Program-made: the position numbers and the translations under genes
The notes under the pieces: model-generated
What the model saw: only the letters and a program-made list of their open reading frames with translations
Database searches by the model: none
What the model was told of the DNA's origin: nothing
Origin: Polaromonas sp.
GTDB lineage: Bacteria > Pseudomonadota > Gammaproteobacteria > Burkholderiales > Burkholderiaceae_C
Assembly: GCF_030689685.1 (NCBI RefSeq)
Contig: NZ_JAUYEY010000006.1
Span: 1-64,000, forward strand
Reading direction: 5' to 3'
Length of the DNA stretch: 64,000 nucleotides
Shown: positions 18,609-26,954 of the stretch, piece by piece
Position numbering within the stretch: position 1 is the first letter of the stretch
Layout: each line of letters opens with the position of its first letter

Positions 18609-19256
18609 CTATTGAGTGGAGGTCGGAAACATTAGCTCGAAGAGCGCCTTCGTCCGGGGCGTGAGGTTGTCCGGATCGGGGCGCAGCATGTCTCCCTCAG
18701 GCACGAGAACCTTCCCATAGACCGCCTCAAATATCCGCTTCACGGCACCATCCCTCCCAACCTCGCGGTCGTAGCCAGGAGCGAAGCCGACCAGTTGATA
18801 GCCGGCACGTTCCAGCGCAACCTGCATGTGCGGGACTTTGAGAGTGGCCATCGTGTAGACGAACTCGGCCCCGCAGGTACGACAGATGCGCTTAGTGCCC
18901 GACATGCAGCCAAGGGCCACCTTTGAGCCGCGGTGCTCCGGCGCCACAATCAGTAGTCGCCCATAGATCGACAAGGCATCGGGCTCACGCTCGTAAGACC
19001 ACATGCCAACGATTTCGCCGGCGAACTTGATCAATAGGACGAAGACATCCCGTTCAGCCTCATTCGCGAGGAAGGCCTTGTCCAGATAGAACTGTTCTCG
19101 GATGTAGCAACTGCCTGCGCCAATCACAATGTCTGGGTGCCACTGCTGGACTTTCGCTGCCAGCTCCGGGATTTGGCTGCGGCTCAACTGCTCAAACGCG
19201 TACCCAGCGGGTAGCGGTATGAGGTCATTCGCTTCTGTGACGGTCGCCCACCTCAT
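18609..19256 (-). CDS. GNAT-family N-acetyltransferase-like protein (cassette gene)
   Basis: 215 residues from the ATG at 19256, chosen for the strong ribosome-binding site AGAAGGAGACGAG just upstream; the longer frame to 19307 lacks one. The middle part has IVGMWSYEREPDALSIYGRLLIVAPEHRGSKVALGCM. There VAPEHRGSKVA resembles the GNAT acetyl-CoA motif (V-x-x-x-x-R/Q-x-x-G-x-A). MQVALERAGYQLVGFAPGYDREV follows, typical of the GNAT C terminus. GNAT genes are common cassette cargo, some for resistance. The substrate is unknown and the P-loop is degenerate. Confidence 0.7.
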   Translation of the reverse strand: MRWATVTEANDLIPLPAGYAFEQLSRSQIPELAAKVQQWHPDIVIGAGSCYIREQFYLDKAFLANEAERDVFVLLIKFAGEIVGMWSYEREPDALSIYGRLLIVAPEHRGSKVALGCMSGTKRICRTCGAEFVYTMATLKVPHMQVALERAGYQLVGFAPGYDREVGRDGAVKRIFEAVYGKVLVPEGDMLRPDPDNLTPRTKALFELMFPTSTQ

Positions 19257-19329
19257 GTCTCGTCTCCTTCTGATTTGCACATAGTGCGTGACTTTGAGTC
19301 GCGGCAAGAATGCGACTGTTGGTTGTGCC

Positions 19330-19390
19330 GCCTAACGTCGGAGATAACCGGCGGCCCGACGGGCCGTCCGCGTTGATTGACCTGTTAGAG
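19330..19390 (-). repeat. attC site 5
   Basis: GCCTAAC at 19330-19336 and GTTAGAG at 19384-19390 bound a 61-bp site. GGCGGCCC pairs with GGGCCGTCC around the loop GAC, and GATAACC pairs outward with GTTGATT. Confidence 0.85.
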
Positions 19391-19392
19391 GT

Positions 19393-20103
19393 CTAGCGAC
19401 TCTCATCGCCGATCAACAATGCTGGCTCACGACCACGCCAGCCGCCCTCGGACCGCTCAATCAAGCAACGAGTGAATGAAACGCGAGGCTTTTCACTTCC
19501 TGCTTTATAGAACTCCATTGCAGCGCGATGCGAGTCAGTCCGATAGGCCCATGTCTGCGCGGCGCGTTCGTTGCGCCAGATGGTGATCGTGAACAAATCA
19601 GTGGCCATAGGGGGATAGGGAACAAGCAGCATCTCGTGAAGAAGCCCCTCCGCCTGCAGCAAAGACGAACGGGAGCAGTGAGCCCGCTGGAACGCCGTCA
19701 GAGCATCTTCCTCCCGGGAATACGGGCCGATGGTGGTGATGATGACGATCGGTTCGTCGCTTCGTGGTCTCGTGTCATGCGGCGCAAGCGGCAATATCTC
19801 GGCACCTCGTTGCATGTACGGGACAAGCTTCAAGCGCCACAGTTCGCTCGCAATCCCCAGTGCGGGCACATGCGTGGTCGGAGCAGACAAGAACGAGTCG
19901 ACCTCCGATTCGTTCGTCCAGGCCGACAACCAATGGCATTCGGTCCTTCGCCTCTCGAGCATGCCTGATTCCAGAATCTCCGCGTCTGTTCCGGCAAACC
20001 ATGCAGGGAATTCGGCGGGAGCTCCTTCAATCACCATTTTCCGGTTCGCTCCCTCCGGAAACCGCGCGGAAATCAAAACAAGGTGTGTGCTGATCGTGCT
20101 CAT
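19393..20103 (-). CDS. ABM-like (ferredoxin-fold) cassette protein
   Basis: 236 residues. The ATG lies 6 bp from the GTTAGAG end of attC site 6 and the TAG stop lies 2 bp from attC site 5, so it fills its cassette. The C-terminal half (about 110-225) has LVPYPPMATDLFTITIWRNERAAQTWAYRTDSHRAAMEFY. This resembles antibiotic-biosynthesis-monooxygenase-type or CrtA-like dimeric alpha/beta barrels. The N-terminal half (HWLSAWTNESEVDSFLSAPTTH) may be a second copy of the same fold. The name is structural only; no reaction is proposed. Confidence 0.6.
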   Translation of the reverse strand: MSTISTHLVLISARFPEGANRKMVIEGAPAEFPAWFAGTDAEILESGMLERRRTECHWLSAWTNESEVDSFLSAPTTHVPALGIASELWRLKLVPYMQRGAEILPLAPHDTRPRSDEPIVIITTIGPYSREEDALTAFQRAHCSRSSLLQAEGLLHEMLLVPYPPMATDLFTITIWRNERAAQTWAYRTDSHRAAMEFYKAGSEKPRVSFTRCLIERSEGGWRGREPALLIGDESR

Positions 20104-20108
20104 GGAAC

Positions 20109-20192
20109 CTCTAACAATTAGCGTTTATCTGCCGCACCACAAAGTCGGCACAAGGCGAGGACATAAATCGCGGCAGATAAACCATGTTGGAC
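20109..20192 (-). repeat. attC site 6
   Basis: CTCTAAC at 20109-20115 and GTTGGAC at 20186-20192 bound an 84-bp site. GTTTATCTGCCGC and GCGGCAGATAAAC form a perfect 13-bp stem around a 33-nt loop. It lies upstream of the first complete cassette gene, so something else once preceded it. Confidence 0.87.
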
Positions 20193-20534
20193 TGAACCGC
20201 CCGTGAGGCGGTAGTTTTTGGGGATTTTGGCATCAAAGGGGATTTGAAACGACCCCCCTGTTCTTCGCACAGATTATGGCGGATGCAGGCGTGTTTGCCC
20301 AACGTTCAATTACCCAAACCTCTTGCCCAAGTCCTGCCGGCGGCTGTGCAGGCGTTCCACCCGGTCATGGTTTTGGTCCGAATACGGCAACCGGCGCAGC
20401 CCGGAATAATGGGCGAATAATGGGGGTCAGATTCCAATTTAATCCACACGGAACCGACCCCGCGAACCGAGCAGAAAGTGCGGCGCAAGTGATATCTACT
20501 TTGATAGACACCACTCTTGAGCAAGGAGCCCGTC
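20193..20534. other. Right flank of the cassette array, no convincing gene
   Basis: GTTGGGC on the minus strand at 20303-20297 could be the end of a seventh, broken attC, which would make 20193-20296 a gene-poor mini-cassette. Its partner end is not visible. GGGGTC...GACCCC ends of an imperfect 39-bp hairpin lie at 20423-20461 and resemble REP-type elements. I see no convincing protein gene. Confidence 0.45.
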
Positions 20535-20726
20535 ATGACCCAAGTCGCCAAAATTTTCACCAACGGCCGCAGCCAGGCTGTTCGCCTGCCTGCCGCTTAT
20601 CGTCTTGATACCAAGGAAGTGTTTATCCGCCAGGACGCTGAAACCAGCGATGTCATCTTGTCGCGCCGGCCGACACCCTGGGATGATTCTTTGCGGCGCT
20701 CCAGGAGTTCTGGTCATTGCGCTTGA
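20535..20726 (+). pseudogene. VapB-like antitoxin, frameshifted C terminus, no VapC partner
   Basis: The ATG at 20535 follows a good ribosome site (AAGGAGCCCGTC). [19 protein letters not shown] and [18 protein letters not shown] match the AbrB/VapB swapped-hairpin antitoxins. After TPWDD the frame turns to [12 protein letters not shown], but the +1 frame reads FFAALQEF, the expected VapB continuation after WDD. One base therefore appears to be missing near 20684. The PIN-domain toxin expected downstream is absent; a fragment of an unrelated toxin follows instead. A sequencing error could mimic the frameshift, but not the missing vapC. Confidence 0.65.
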
Positions 20727-20850
20727 GGCGTATGTCTATCTGGTGCCTTACGTTGAAGAGCCAGACTATTACTTTTTGAAAACCGTGATTCCCAGCAGAA
20801 AAGCAACCCGGGACTACCTACTGCGGAGCAATCCAGATGAAAAAACCTGA
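20707..20850 (+). pseudogene. 5'-truncated toxin remnant (BrnT-like/DUF4258-type)
   Basis: In the frame ending at 20850, the reading [18 protein letters not shown] then PDYYFLKTVIPSRKATRDYL matches, from memory, the C terminus of small toxins that precede CopG-type antitoxins. Upstream of about 20707 the same frame only reads vapB out of frame, so the toxin N terminus is gone. Its 3' end overlaps the antitoxin start by 14 nt, as in intact pairs. The joint with vapB looks like a deletion fusing two TA loci. Confidence 0.6.
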
Positions 20851-21160
20851 TCTGTTTGAACAAGACGTCTTGAATGCCTATGAGAAAGGCGAACTCAAGT
20901 CGACGTCTCCTTCCAGAGCCAAACTAGCCAAGTTCAAGGCTGCCGCAAGCGCTACGTTCCTGAAAGAAAAACGGGTCAACATTCGCATTTCAACGCCGGA
21001 TTTGATGGACATTCAGGCTCGCGCGCTTGAAGAGGGAATGCCATACCAAACGCTGATTGCCAGCGTTTTGCACAAGTATGTGTCAGGGCGTTTTGTGGAA
21101 CCGTCTTCGAGTTTGAAGTCACGCTCAAGTGGCGCTCGTGAGAAACGGCGTGCGCCGTGA
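20837..21160 (+). CDS. CopG-like ribbon-helix-helix antitoxin
   Basis: 107 residues. The N terminus MKKPDLFEQDVLNAYEKGEL is followed by KRVNIRISTPDLMDIQARALEEGMPYQTLIASVLHKYVSGR, a ribbon-helix-helix domain (about 45-85). A basic tail RSSGAREKRRAP ends it. The partner toxin upstream is truncated, so this is now an antitoxin without a functional toxin, possibly retained by chance or as a repressor of related loci. Confidence 0.78.
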   Translation: MKKPDLFEQDVLNAYEKGELKSTSPSRAKLAKFKAAASATFLKEKRVNIRISTPDLMDIQARALEEGMPYQTLIASVLHKYVSGRFVEPSSSLKSRSSGAREKRRAP

Positions 21161-21194
21161 GGCTTTGCCGGCCTGCAGCCTTTATTTAAGAGAC

Positions 21195-21248
21195 AAATCA
21201 CCCTCTAACCCTGGTATTACCTGCGCAAGCAGCTACTAAATTAATAGC
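21195..21248 (-). repeat. Family A dispersed palindromic repeat, copy 2
   Basis: Minus-strand copy: GCTATTAATTTAGTAGC, then TGCTTGCGC and a degenerate second stem. It lies between the TA remnant and the 3' end of murB. Confidence 0.75.
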
Positions 21249-21270
21249 GATTGTGGCGCGAACCGAAACC

Positions 21271-22347
21271 TCAAACCACGACCGGCTCATGCTCCAGCAG
21301 GATGCCGAAGCGTTCATACACACTGGTCTGAATCGCCTTCGCCAGCGTCATCACTTCGCCACCTGTCACCGGCTGCATCGCGCCGCCACGGTTCACCAGC
21401 ACCAGCGCCTGCTTGTCGTAGACGCCGGCATTGCCGATGGTTTTGCCCTTCCAGCCGCAGGCGTCGATCAGCCAGCCTGCCGCCAGCTTGACCGAGCCAT
21501 CAGCCAGCGAGTAATGAACGATTTTCGGTTCGCGCTGGATGATGTCTGCGCACTGCTCGGGCGTGACGGTGGGGTTTTTGAAGAAGCTGCCGGCATTGCC
21601 AATCACCTTTGGGTCGGGCAGCTTGGCGCGGCGGATCTCGCAGATCCAGTCGTAGATTTGCAGCGCATCGGGCTGAATGGACGGCGATTGCGCCATTTTT
21701 TTCTCGATGTCGGCATAACCGAGCACCGGCTTCCAGGCCTTCGGCAGCGCAAAACGCACGCGCGTGATCAGCGCCTTGCCGGCCAGACCCAAACCGTTGG
21801 GGCCAGTGCTGCCGTGTTTGAACACCGAGTCGCGGTAGCCAAACGCGCACTGCGCGGCGTCCAGCGTGAAGCTTTTTCCGGTGCTCAAGTCAATCGCATC
21901 CAGCGAATCAAAACGGTCCTGCAACTCCACGCCGTAAGCGCCAATGTTCTGCACCGGCGAGCCACCGACGGTGCCAGGAATCAGCGCCAGGTTTTCCAGC
22001 CCGGGGTAGCCCTGGTGCACGGTCCAGTCCACGATGTCGTGCCAGCTTTCGCCGGCGCCGGCCTCGACGATCCAGGCTTTGGCGGTCTCGCCAAGCAGCT
22101 TTTTGCCCATGATCTCGACCTTGAGCACCAGCGGCTTCACGTCGCCAGTGATCACGATGTTGCTGCCGCCGCCAAGCACAAACTTGGGCGCCCCCCGCAG
22201 CGCCGGGTCGGCCAGCACCGCAGCCACGTCGAGCTCGCTGCGGATGCGCACCAGGGTCAGGGCCTTGGCCATGATGCCAAAGGTGTTGGAAAACTGCAGG
22301 GGAACGTTTTTCTCGACTAACATCACGGGATTGTCGCACCCCGACAT
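21271..22347 (-). CDS. murB: UDP-N-acetylenolpyruvoylglucosamine reductase
   Basis: FAD enzyme making UDP-MurNAc, the second step of peptidoglycan precursor synthesis. Up to 358 residues, close to the E. coli-type (type I) Mur[15 protein letters not shown] lies in the FAD-binding domain, [16 protein letters not shown] and [11 protein letters not shown] in the middle, and [11 protein letters not shown] carries the catalytic-region serine. An in-frame ATG at 22323 ([16 protein letters not shown]) may be the true start, because family similarity begins there; neither start has a convincing ribosome site. It is divergent from yajQ with 32 bp between them. Confidence 0.94.
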   Translation of the reverse strand: MSGCDNPVMLVEKNVPLQFSNTFGIMAKALTLVRIRSELDVAAVLADPALRGAPKFVLGGGSNIVITGDVKPLVLKVEIMGKKLLGETAKAWIVEAGAGESWHDIVDWTVHQGYPGLENLALIPGTVGGSPVQNIGAYGVELQDRFDSLDAIDLSTGKSFTLDAAQCAFGYRDSVFKHGSTGPNGLGLAGKALITRVRFALPKAWKPVLGYADIEKKMAQSPSIQPDALQIYDWICEIRRAKLPDPKVIGNAGSFFKNPTVTPEQCADIIQREPKIVHYSLADGSVKLAAGWLIDACGWKGKTIGNAGVYDKQALVLVNRGGAMQPVTGGEVMTLAKAIQTSVYERFGILLEHEPVVV

Positions 22348-22379
22348 CTCCGCAACGCAACCCCGGAAGCCGGAAAACC

Positions 22380-22865
22380 ATGCCCTCTTTTGACACCGTC
22401 CTCGAAGCTGATCTGGTCAAGGTCAAAAACGCCGTGGAAAACACCGGCAAGGAAATCGGCACCCGGTTTGACTTCAAAGGCACCTCTGCGGCCATCGAGC
22501 TCAAGGACAAGGAAATCACGCTGATCGGCGACAGCGACTTCCAGATCGACCAGATCACCGACATTCTGCGCAACAAGGCGACCAAAAGCGGCGTCGATGT
22601 GCGCTTCTTCGACGCCGGCAAGGTCGAAAAAATTGGCGGCGACAAGGTCAAGCAAATCACCAAGGTACGCAACGGCATCGAGACCGAACAGGCCAAGAAA
22701 ATCTCGCAGCTCATCAAGGGCAGCAAGGTCAAGGTGCAGGCCTCCATCCAGGGCGACGCGGTGCGGGTGACTGGCAAAAACCGCGACGACCTGCAGGAGG
22801 CCATGGCCATGATCAAGGCCGAGCTGCCCGACATGCCCTTGAGCTTCAACAACTTCAGGGACTGA
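22380..22865 (+). CDS. yajQ: YajQ family nucleotide-binding protein
   Basis: 161-residue cytoplasmic protein, normal family length. It starts [40 protein letters not shown] and the C-terminal [19 protein letters not shown] are conserved. YajQ (UPF0234) proteins have two ferredoxin-like halves, and some bind cyclic di-GMP and act in transcription control. Binding here is inferred from the family only. Confidence 0.93.
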   Translation: MPSFDTVLEADLVKVKNAVENTGKEIGTRFDFKGTSAAIELKDKEITLIGDSDFQIDQITDILRNKATKSGVDVRFFDAGKVEKIGGDKVKQITKVRNGIETEQAKKISQLIKGSKVKVQASIQGDAVRVTGKNRDDLQEAMAMIKAELPDMPLSFNNFRD

Positions 22866-22869
22866 ATAT

Positions 22870-23045
22870 GGCCCCCACGCTCCCCACTGCGTGTGGTTCG
22901 CTGCACCTTGCAGGCCGCCGCTCGCCAGAGGCGTCGCTTCTGCCGCCAGTCCAAAGCTGCTCAAGCAGCATTGGAGCCGCAGGCTCCAGCCCCGAGGGGG
23001 CGCTGCGCCTGCGGCCCGGCGAAGCCGGTTCTGCGGCCCCGGCTG
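22870..23045 (+). repeat. Family E GC-rich intergenic repeat, copy 1
   Basis: About 175 bp ending GAGGGGGCGCTGCGCCTGC-GGCCCGGCGAAGCCGG-TTCTGCGGCCCC. The same core is at 28091-28173 and, inverted, at 28232-28313. It separates yajQ from the protease gene and stays open in the protease frame, so automatic gene finders may extend that gene through it. Confidence 0.75.
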
Positions 23046-23047
23046 GA

Positions 23048-23722
23048 ATGGGATGGGGATCTCACGCTCGCCACCTCGCGCTGTGGTTCGTAGCGCTGAC
23101 GGCTTTTAGCGGCATGGCGCACGCCCAAAGCGTAGCTTTGGCCGGCATGCTGGGCAACAAGGCGCTGTTGGTCGTGAACGGTGCGCCGCCCAAGTCGGTG
23201 GCAGCCGGCGAAACCCACATGAATGTCAAAGTGATTTCCACCTCCGGCGATCAGGCTGTGCTTGAGCTCAACGGCAAGCGCCATGTGCTGCGGGTCGGCG
23301 ACGCGCCGGTCAGCGTTGGCGCCGGCGGGGGGGCAGGCGGCGGAGCGGGCAAGAGCAACCGCATCGTACTGAACGCCGGCAGCGGCGGGCATTTCATGAC
23401 GTCCGGCCAAATCAACGGCCGTGCGGTGCAGTTCATGGTGGACACTGGCGCCACCAGCATCGCCATGAGCGCGGCCGACGCTGAACGCACCGGCATCAGC
23501 TACAAGGACGGCCAGCCGGTCCGCATGAGCACCGCCAATGGCATCACCCAGGGTTTTCGTGTGAAACTCAATTCGGTACGGGTCGGGGACGTCGAGGTCT
23601 ATGACGTGGATGCCGTGGTCTCGCCGCAGCCTATGCCCTACATGCTGCTCGGCAACAGCTTTCTGACACGCTTTCAGATGCTGCGCGAGAACGAGCAGAT
23701 GATTCTGGTCAGGCGTTATTAG
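23048..23722 (+). CDS. Retropepsin-like aspartic protease, exported
   Basis: 224 residues from the ATG at 23048. This start gives a signal peptide (GSHARHLALWFVALTAFSG, cleavage after MAHA); the frame is open back to 22868, but that stretch is a dispersed repeat. The C-terminal domain (about 110-220) has FMVDTGATSIAMS with the catalytic DTG, then MLLGNSFLTRFQM, the pattern of clan AA single-domain proteases of the DTGA type, which act as dimers. The targets are unknown. A Gly/Ala linker precedes the protease domain. Confidence 0.85.
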   Translation: MGWGSHARHLALWFVALTAFSGMAHAQSVALAGMLGNKALLVVNGAPPKSVAAGETHMNVKVISTSGDQAVLELNGKRHVLRVGDAPVSVGAGGGAGGGAGKSNRIVLNAGSGGHFMTSGQINGRAVQFMVDTGATSIAMSAADAERTGISYKDGQPVRMSTANGITQGFRVKLNSVRVGDVEVYDVDAVVSPQPMPYMLLGNSFLTRFQMLRENEQMILVRRY

Positions 23723-23740
23723 GCGTGACCCCGCCCCGGC

Positions 23741-24373
23741 TCAGCGTTTGGCCTTGCTGCCCAGTCTGGACTCCTCGCCCCTGAGCAGTTTGTTGATATT
23801 TTCGCGGTGCCGGTAAGCGAGACAGGCACTCATCACAAATATCGCCAGCGTCATGGTTTTGTCTGCGTACCAGAAGCTGCGGTCGCCCACCAGGTAATAC
23901 CAGGGCGCAAACAGCGCGCAGGCCAGCGAGGCCAGCGACGAGTAGCGCGAAAAGAAGGCGACGATGACCCAGGTCGCGAGCGTGGCCAGCCCCAGCACCC
24001 AGTGCACACCAAACAACACGCCAGCTGCGGTGGCCACGCCCTTGCCGCCCTCGAACCTGAAAAACACCGGGTACAGGTGACCGATGAAGGCCGCCAGCCC
24101 GACCGCCGCCAGCGTGCCTTCCCGCAGGCCGTAGTCGCGGCCGAACCAGGTCACCAGCGCCATCGGCAACCAACCCTTGAGGCCGTCCAGCAGCAAGGTG
24201 GCAACGGCGGCCGCCTTGTTGCCCGAACGCAGCACATTGGTCGCGCCCGGATTCTTGCTGCCGTAGCTGCGCGGATCGTTCAGACCCATCAACTTGCTGA
24301 CAATGACCGCAAACGACAGTGAGCCCACCAGGTAGGCCGCCACGACGGCGAGGGCGGAATAAAGGTAGTCCAT
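23741..24373 (-). CDS. plsY: Glycerol-3-phosphate acyltransferase PlsY
   Basis: 210-residue polytopic inner-membrane enzyme transferring acyl groups from acyl phosphate to glycerol-3-phosphate, the first step of phospholipid synthesis. The family blocks [33 protein letters not shown] (about 17-49) and [16 protein letters not shown] (about 105-120) are present, with membrane segments between. The C-terminal tail is basic. Convergent with the protease gene, 18 bp apart. Confidence 0.94.
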   Translation of the reverse strand: MDYLYSALAVVAAYLVGSLSFAVIVSKLMGLNDPRSYGSKNPGATNVLRSGNKAAAVATLLLDGLKGWLPMALVTWFGRDYGLREGTLAAVGLAAFIGHLYPVFFRFEGGKGVATAAGVLFGVHWVLGLATLATWVIVAFFSRYSSLASLACALFAPWYYLVGDRSFWYADKTMTLAIFVMSACLAYRHRENINKLLRGEESRLGSKAKR

Positions 24374-24399
24374 GGTGTTCTCCAGATATTGTTATGGCG

Positions 24400-24891
24400 T
24401 CAGTCTTCGAGCGCGCAGTTGACGGATTTTGCACCCAGCAGCGCGACACACACCTGCGGGTCCAGTCCCACGAGGTAGCCGCGCCGGCCACCGTTGATGG
24501 CGATTTTAGGCAAGGCCAGAATGCTTTCCTCGATATACACCGGCATGAGCTTGCGCGTACCGAAGGGTGAGGTCCCGCCGACCAGGTAACCGCTGTGCCG
24601 ATTCGCCACCTCGGGCTTACAGGGCTCGACCGACTTGGCGCCAATCTGGCGCGCCAGGTTTTTCGTCGAGACCTTGCGGTTGCCGTGCATCAGAACCAGC
24701 AGCGGTTTGGCGTCCTGGTCCTGGATCACCAGGGTCTTGACGACGGTGAAGGGATCAAACCCCAGCACCTCGGCGCTGTGCTGCGCGCCGCCGTGCTCCA
24801 GGTACTCGTAGGGATGCTCGGTGAAAAGTACTTTGGCGGCCTTCAGCAACTGCGTGGCCAGTGTCTCCGACACGTGGTCTTTTTTGCTCAC
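24400..24891 (-). CDS. ybaK: Cys-tRNA(Pro)/Cys-tRNA deacylase (YbaK/EbsC)
   Basis: 163-residue editing-domain protein, normal length. VVKTLVIQDQDAKPLLVLMHGNRKVSTKNLARQ contains the conserved lysine region, and GYLVGGTSPFGTRKLMPVYIEE is the signature of the family, which hydrolyses mischarged Cys-tRNA(Pro). Same strand as plsY, 26 bp upstream of it. Confidence 0.92.
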   Translation of the reverse strand: MSKKDHVSETLATQLLKAAKVLFTEHPYEYLEHGGAQHSAEVLGFDPFTVVKTLVIQDQDAKPLLVLMHGNRKVSTKNLARQIGAKSVEPCKPEVANRHSGYLVGGTSPFGTRKLMPVYIEESILALPKIAINGGRRGYLVGLDPQVCVALLGAKSVNCALED

Positions 24892-24904
24892 TTCGGCGAT
24901 TCCG

Positions 24905-25969
24905 TCAGAGCGCCGGGTCGCGCAACTCCCAGCGAATCCCGTCGATGGCGGCCAGCAGTTCCGGGGGCAGCTTGGTGCCCCAGGCGTCCAGGTTGTCGTC
25001 GAGCTGGGCGACCGATGTCACGCCGATGATGGTGCTGGCGACCTGCCACTTGGTATAGCAGAACGCCAGTGCCATCTGTGTGGGCGTCAGGCCGTACTCG
25101 CGAGCGAGCGCGTTGTAACGTCGCGCCGCGACCAGTGCCTCGGGCCGGCCCCAGCGCTGCTTGCGCACGCTTTCGAATTTGGCAATGCGCCCTTCGGCCG
25201 GCGCATCCGGACCGGTGGTTCCGCTCTTGTCATACTTGCCGGTCAGCAGGCCGAAGCCCAGCGGCGAGTAGGCCAGCAAGGACACGCCAAGTCGATGCAT
25301 GCTTTCGTCCAGGCCGTTTTCCACGGTGCGGTTGACGAGGCAAAAAGGGTTTTGCACCGTCGCGACTTTGGTCAGGCCATGCTGGTCGGCCAGGCGCACA
25401 AACTCGTGCACACCATAAGGCGTTTCGTTGGACAGGCCAATGGCGCGCACCTTGCCGGCCTTGACCAGGCCGCTCAGAGCTTCAAGCTGGTGCTGAATGC
25501 TGCTGACCGGCTTGTCTTTGGCCGGGTCGAAATACACCATGCCAAAAGCCGGCACATGGCGTGCCGGCCAGTGGATCTGGTACAGGTCGATGGTCTCGAT
25601 ATGCAGGCGCTGGAGGCTGTCCTCGCAGGCCTGCACGATGTCTTTGGCCGTCAGGTCCGGGCTGCCCTGGCGGATCCAGTCCATGCCGCGCGCGGGGCCG
25701 GCCACTTTGGTCGCCACCACCATCTTTTTGCGCGCACTGGGGCGTTTGACCAACCAGTTGCCGATGATGGTTTCGGTCGCGCCAAAGGTTTCGGCGCGGG
25801 CCGGTACCGAATACATTTCCGCCGCATCGAGAAAATTGACGCCGCGCTCCAGCGAGCGGTCAAGAATGGTGTGGGCGGTGGCTTCATTGACCTGCTCACC
25901 AAAGGTCATGGTGCCCAGGCAAATGGGGGTGACCTGCAGGTCGCTGCTGCCGAGTTGGACTTTGTTCAT
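24905..25969 (-). CDS. Aldo/keto reductase (Tas-like)
   Basis: 354-residue TIM-barrel NADPH oxidoreductase. The catalytic tetrad pattern is visible: Asp in NFLDAAEMYS, Tyr in AEMY, Lys in MVVATKVAGP, His in DLYQIHWPAR. The end FCYTKWQVASTIIGVTSVAQLDDNL is the cofactor-binding part. Length and YSPLGFGLLTGKYD are typical of the Tas/YajO group. Physiological substrate unknown. It is 13 bp upstream of ybaK and could share a transcript. Confidence 0.9.
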   Translation of the reverse strand: MNKVQLGSSDLQVTPICLGTMTFGEQVNEATAHTILDRSLERGVNFLDAAEMYSVPARAETFGATETIIGNWLVKRPSARKKMVVATKVAGPARGMDWIRQGSPDLTAKDIVQACEDSLQRLHIETIDLYQIHWPARHVPAFGMVYFDPAKDKPVSSIQHQLEALSGLVKAGKVRAIGLSNETPYGVHEFVRLADQHGLTKVATVQNPFCLVNRTVENGLDESMHRLGVSLLAYSPLGFGLLTGKYDKSGTTGPDAPAEGRIAKFESVRKQRWGRPEALVAARRYNALAREYGLTPTQMALAFCYTKWQVASTIIGVTSVAQLDDNLDAWGTKLPPELLAAIDGIRWELRDPAL

Positions 25970-26163
25970 GGGTTCAATACAAAACAGGTAGAAAACGGAG
26001 ATGCGGAGGGGGTGGGACTAGTTTATAGGCACAGTTACGACCTCGGCGCTCAGTGGGTCGGGCATTTGCCCTACATGCGGAAGAAGCCAGCGGGCCTACC
26101 ATCGATCAGCAAGCGGGCCACCGCGCGCTTTAAAAAATTCAAACACTTCTCCGGAGAATTTCC

Positions 26164-26823
26164 ATGAAACTGGTCCTCACCACCCTCGCTTGCGCCGCCC
26201 TCTTCCTCAGCGGCTGCGCCAACATGAATGAAACGCAGCAGGGCACGGCCAAAGGCGCCGGCATCGGTGCTGTGGCAGGCGCTGTGCTCGGCGCAGCCAC
26301 TGGCGGCTCCAAAGGCGCGGCCACCGGCGCTGTCCTTGGCGGCGCTGTGGGCGCTGGTGGCGGTTATCTGTGGTCGCAGCGCATGCAGCAACAAAAGGCT
26401 GCCATGGAACGAGCCACCGTCGGTACCGGTGTGGCCGTGAGCCAGACAGCCGACAACCGCCTGAAGCTGGACATTCCTTCGGACATCTCGTTTGCCACCG
26501 GCCGTTCGGAGATCAATTCCAGCTTCGCGCCCATCCTGACGCAGTTCGCCACCAGCCTGAACCAGAACCCGGTGACCACCGTGACCATCATCGGTCACAC
26601 TGACAGCACCGGCAGCGATGCCATCAACAACCCGCTGTCGATGGACCGCGCCAACAGCACCCGCAACTACCTGGTCGGTCGCGGTGTGGCCGCCAACCGC
26701 ATCGGCACCGACGGCGCCGGCTCACGCCAGCCTGTGGCCGACAACAACACCGCTGCGGGCCGCGACAAGAATCGCCGCGTGGAAATTTATGTGGCTGAAC
26801 CCGTCCAGGCGGCTGCCCGCTGA
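26164..26823 (+). CDS. OmpA-family lipoprotein with glycine zipper (YiaD-like)
   Basis: 219 residues. The lipoprotein signal is MKLVLTTLACAALFLSGC with lipobox LSGC (Cys18). A glycine-zipper region follows (about 30-72, AVLGAATGGSKGAATGAVLGG), then a C-terminal OmpA/Pal domain (about 100-212) with IIGHTDSTGSDAINNPLSMDRA and GRDKNRRVEIYV. OmpA-like domains bind peptidoglycan, so it should tether outer membrane to cell wall. A ribosome site (GGAG) precedes the ATG and two hairpins follow the stop. Confidence 0.93.
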   Translation: MKLVLTTLACAALFLSGCANMNETQQGTAKGAGIGAVAGAVLGAATGGSKGAATGAVLGGAVGAGGGYLWSQRMQQQKAAMERATVGTGVAVSQTADNRLKLDIPSDISFATGRSEINSSFAPILTQFATSLNQNPVTTVTIIGHTDSTGSDAINNPLSMDRANSTRNYLVGRGVAANRIGTDGAGSRQPVADNNTAAGRDKNRRVEIYVAEPVQAAAR

Positions 26824-26871
26824 CCAACTGCGTTTCCAGACACCCCCGGTCCTGGGGGTACTGATGACAAA

Positions 26872-26901
26872 ACTCTTCGGGCCACCGGAGGGTTTTTTTT
26901 T
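26872..26901 (+). terminator. Rho-independent terminator of the OmpA lipoprotein gene
   Basis: Stem CTTCGG-gcca-CCGGAG followed by GG and nine T. An additional hairpin ACCCCCGG/CTGGGGGT lies just before it at 26842-26859. Confidence 0.85.
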
Positions 26902-26954
26902 GCCGGTCAGACACGCACTGTGGTGCCTGACGCTTCTTCACCAAAGGGCTCATC

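Larger units (their letters stand above)
16673..20192 (-). mobile_element. Integron gene-cassette array without integrase (CALIN)
   Basis: Six attC-like sites of 61-120 bp, each with a RYYYAAC-type and a GTTRRRY-type end and an imperfect inner palindrome, alternate with five minus-strand cassettes. Gene 3' ends abut or enter the site downstream of them, and gene starts lie a few to about 50 bp inside the preceding site; this is the standard cassette layout. Base composition is visibly more AT-rich than the flanks, mainly in the BrnTA and one-TM cassettes. No IntI-type integrase occurs in the window. CALIN is the established name for such clusters of attC sites lacking an integrase. Confidence 0.88.

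Noticed and set aside
20423-20461. GGGGTC/GACCCC hairpin as an IS end
   Set aside because: No partner end or transposase is visible; kept only as a REP-like note.
23048-23722. Longer protease starting at 22868
   Set aside because: The extra 60 codons are dispersed repeat DNA and would bury the signal peptide.
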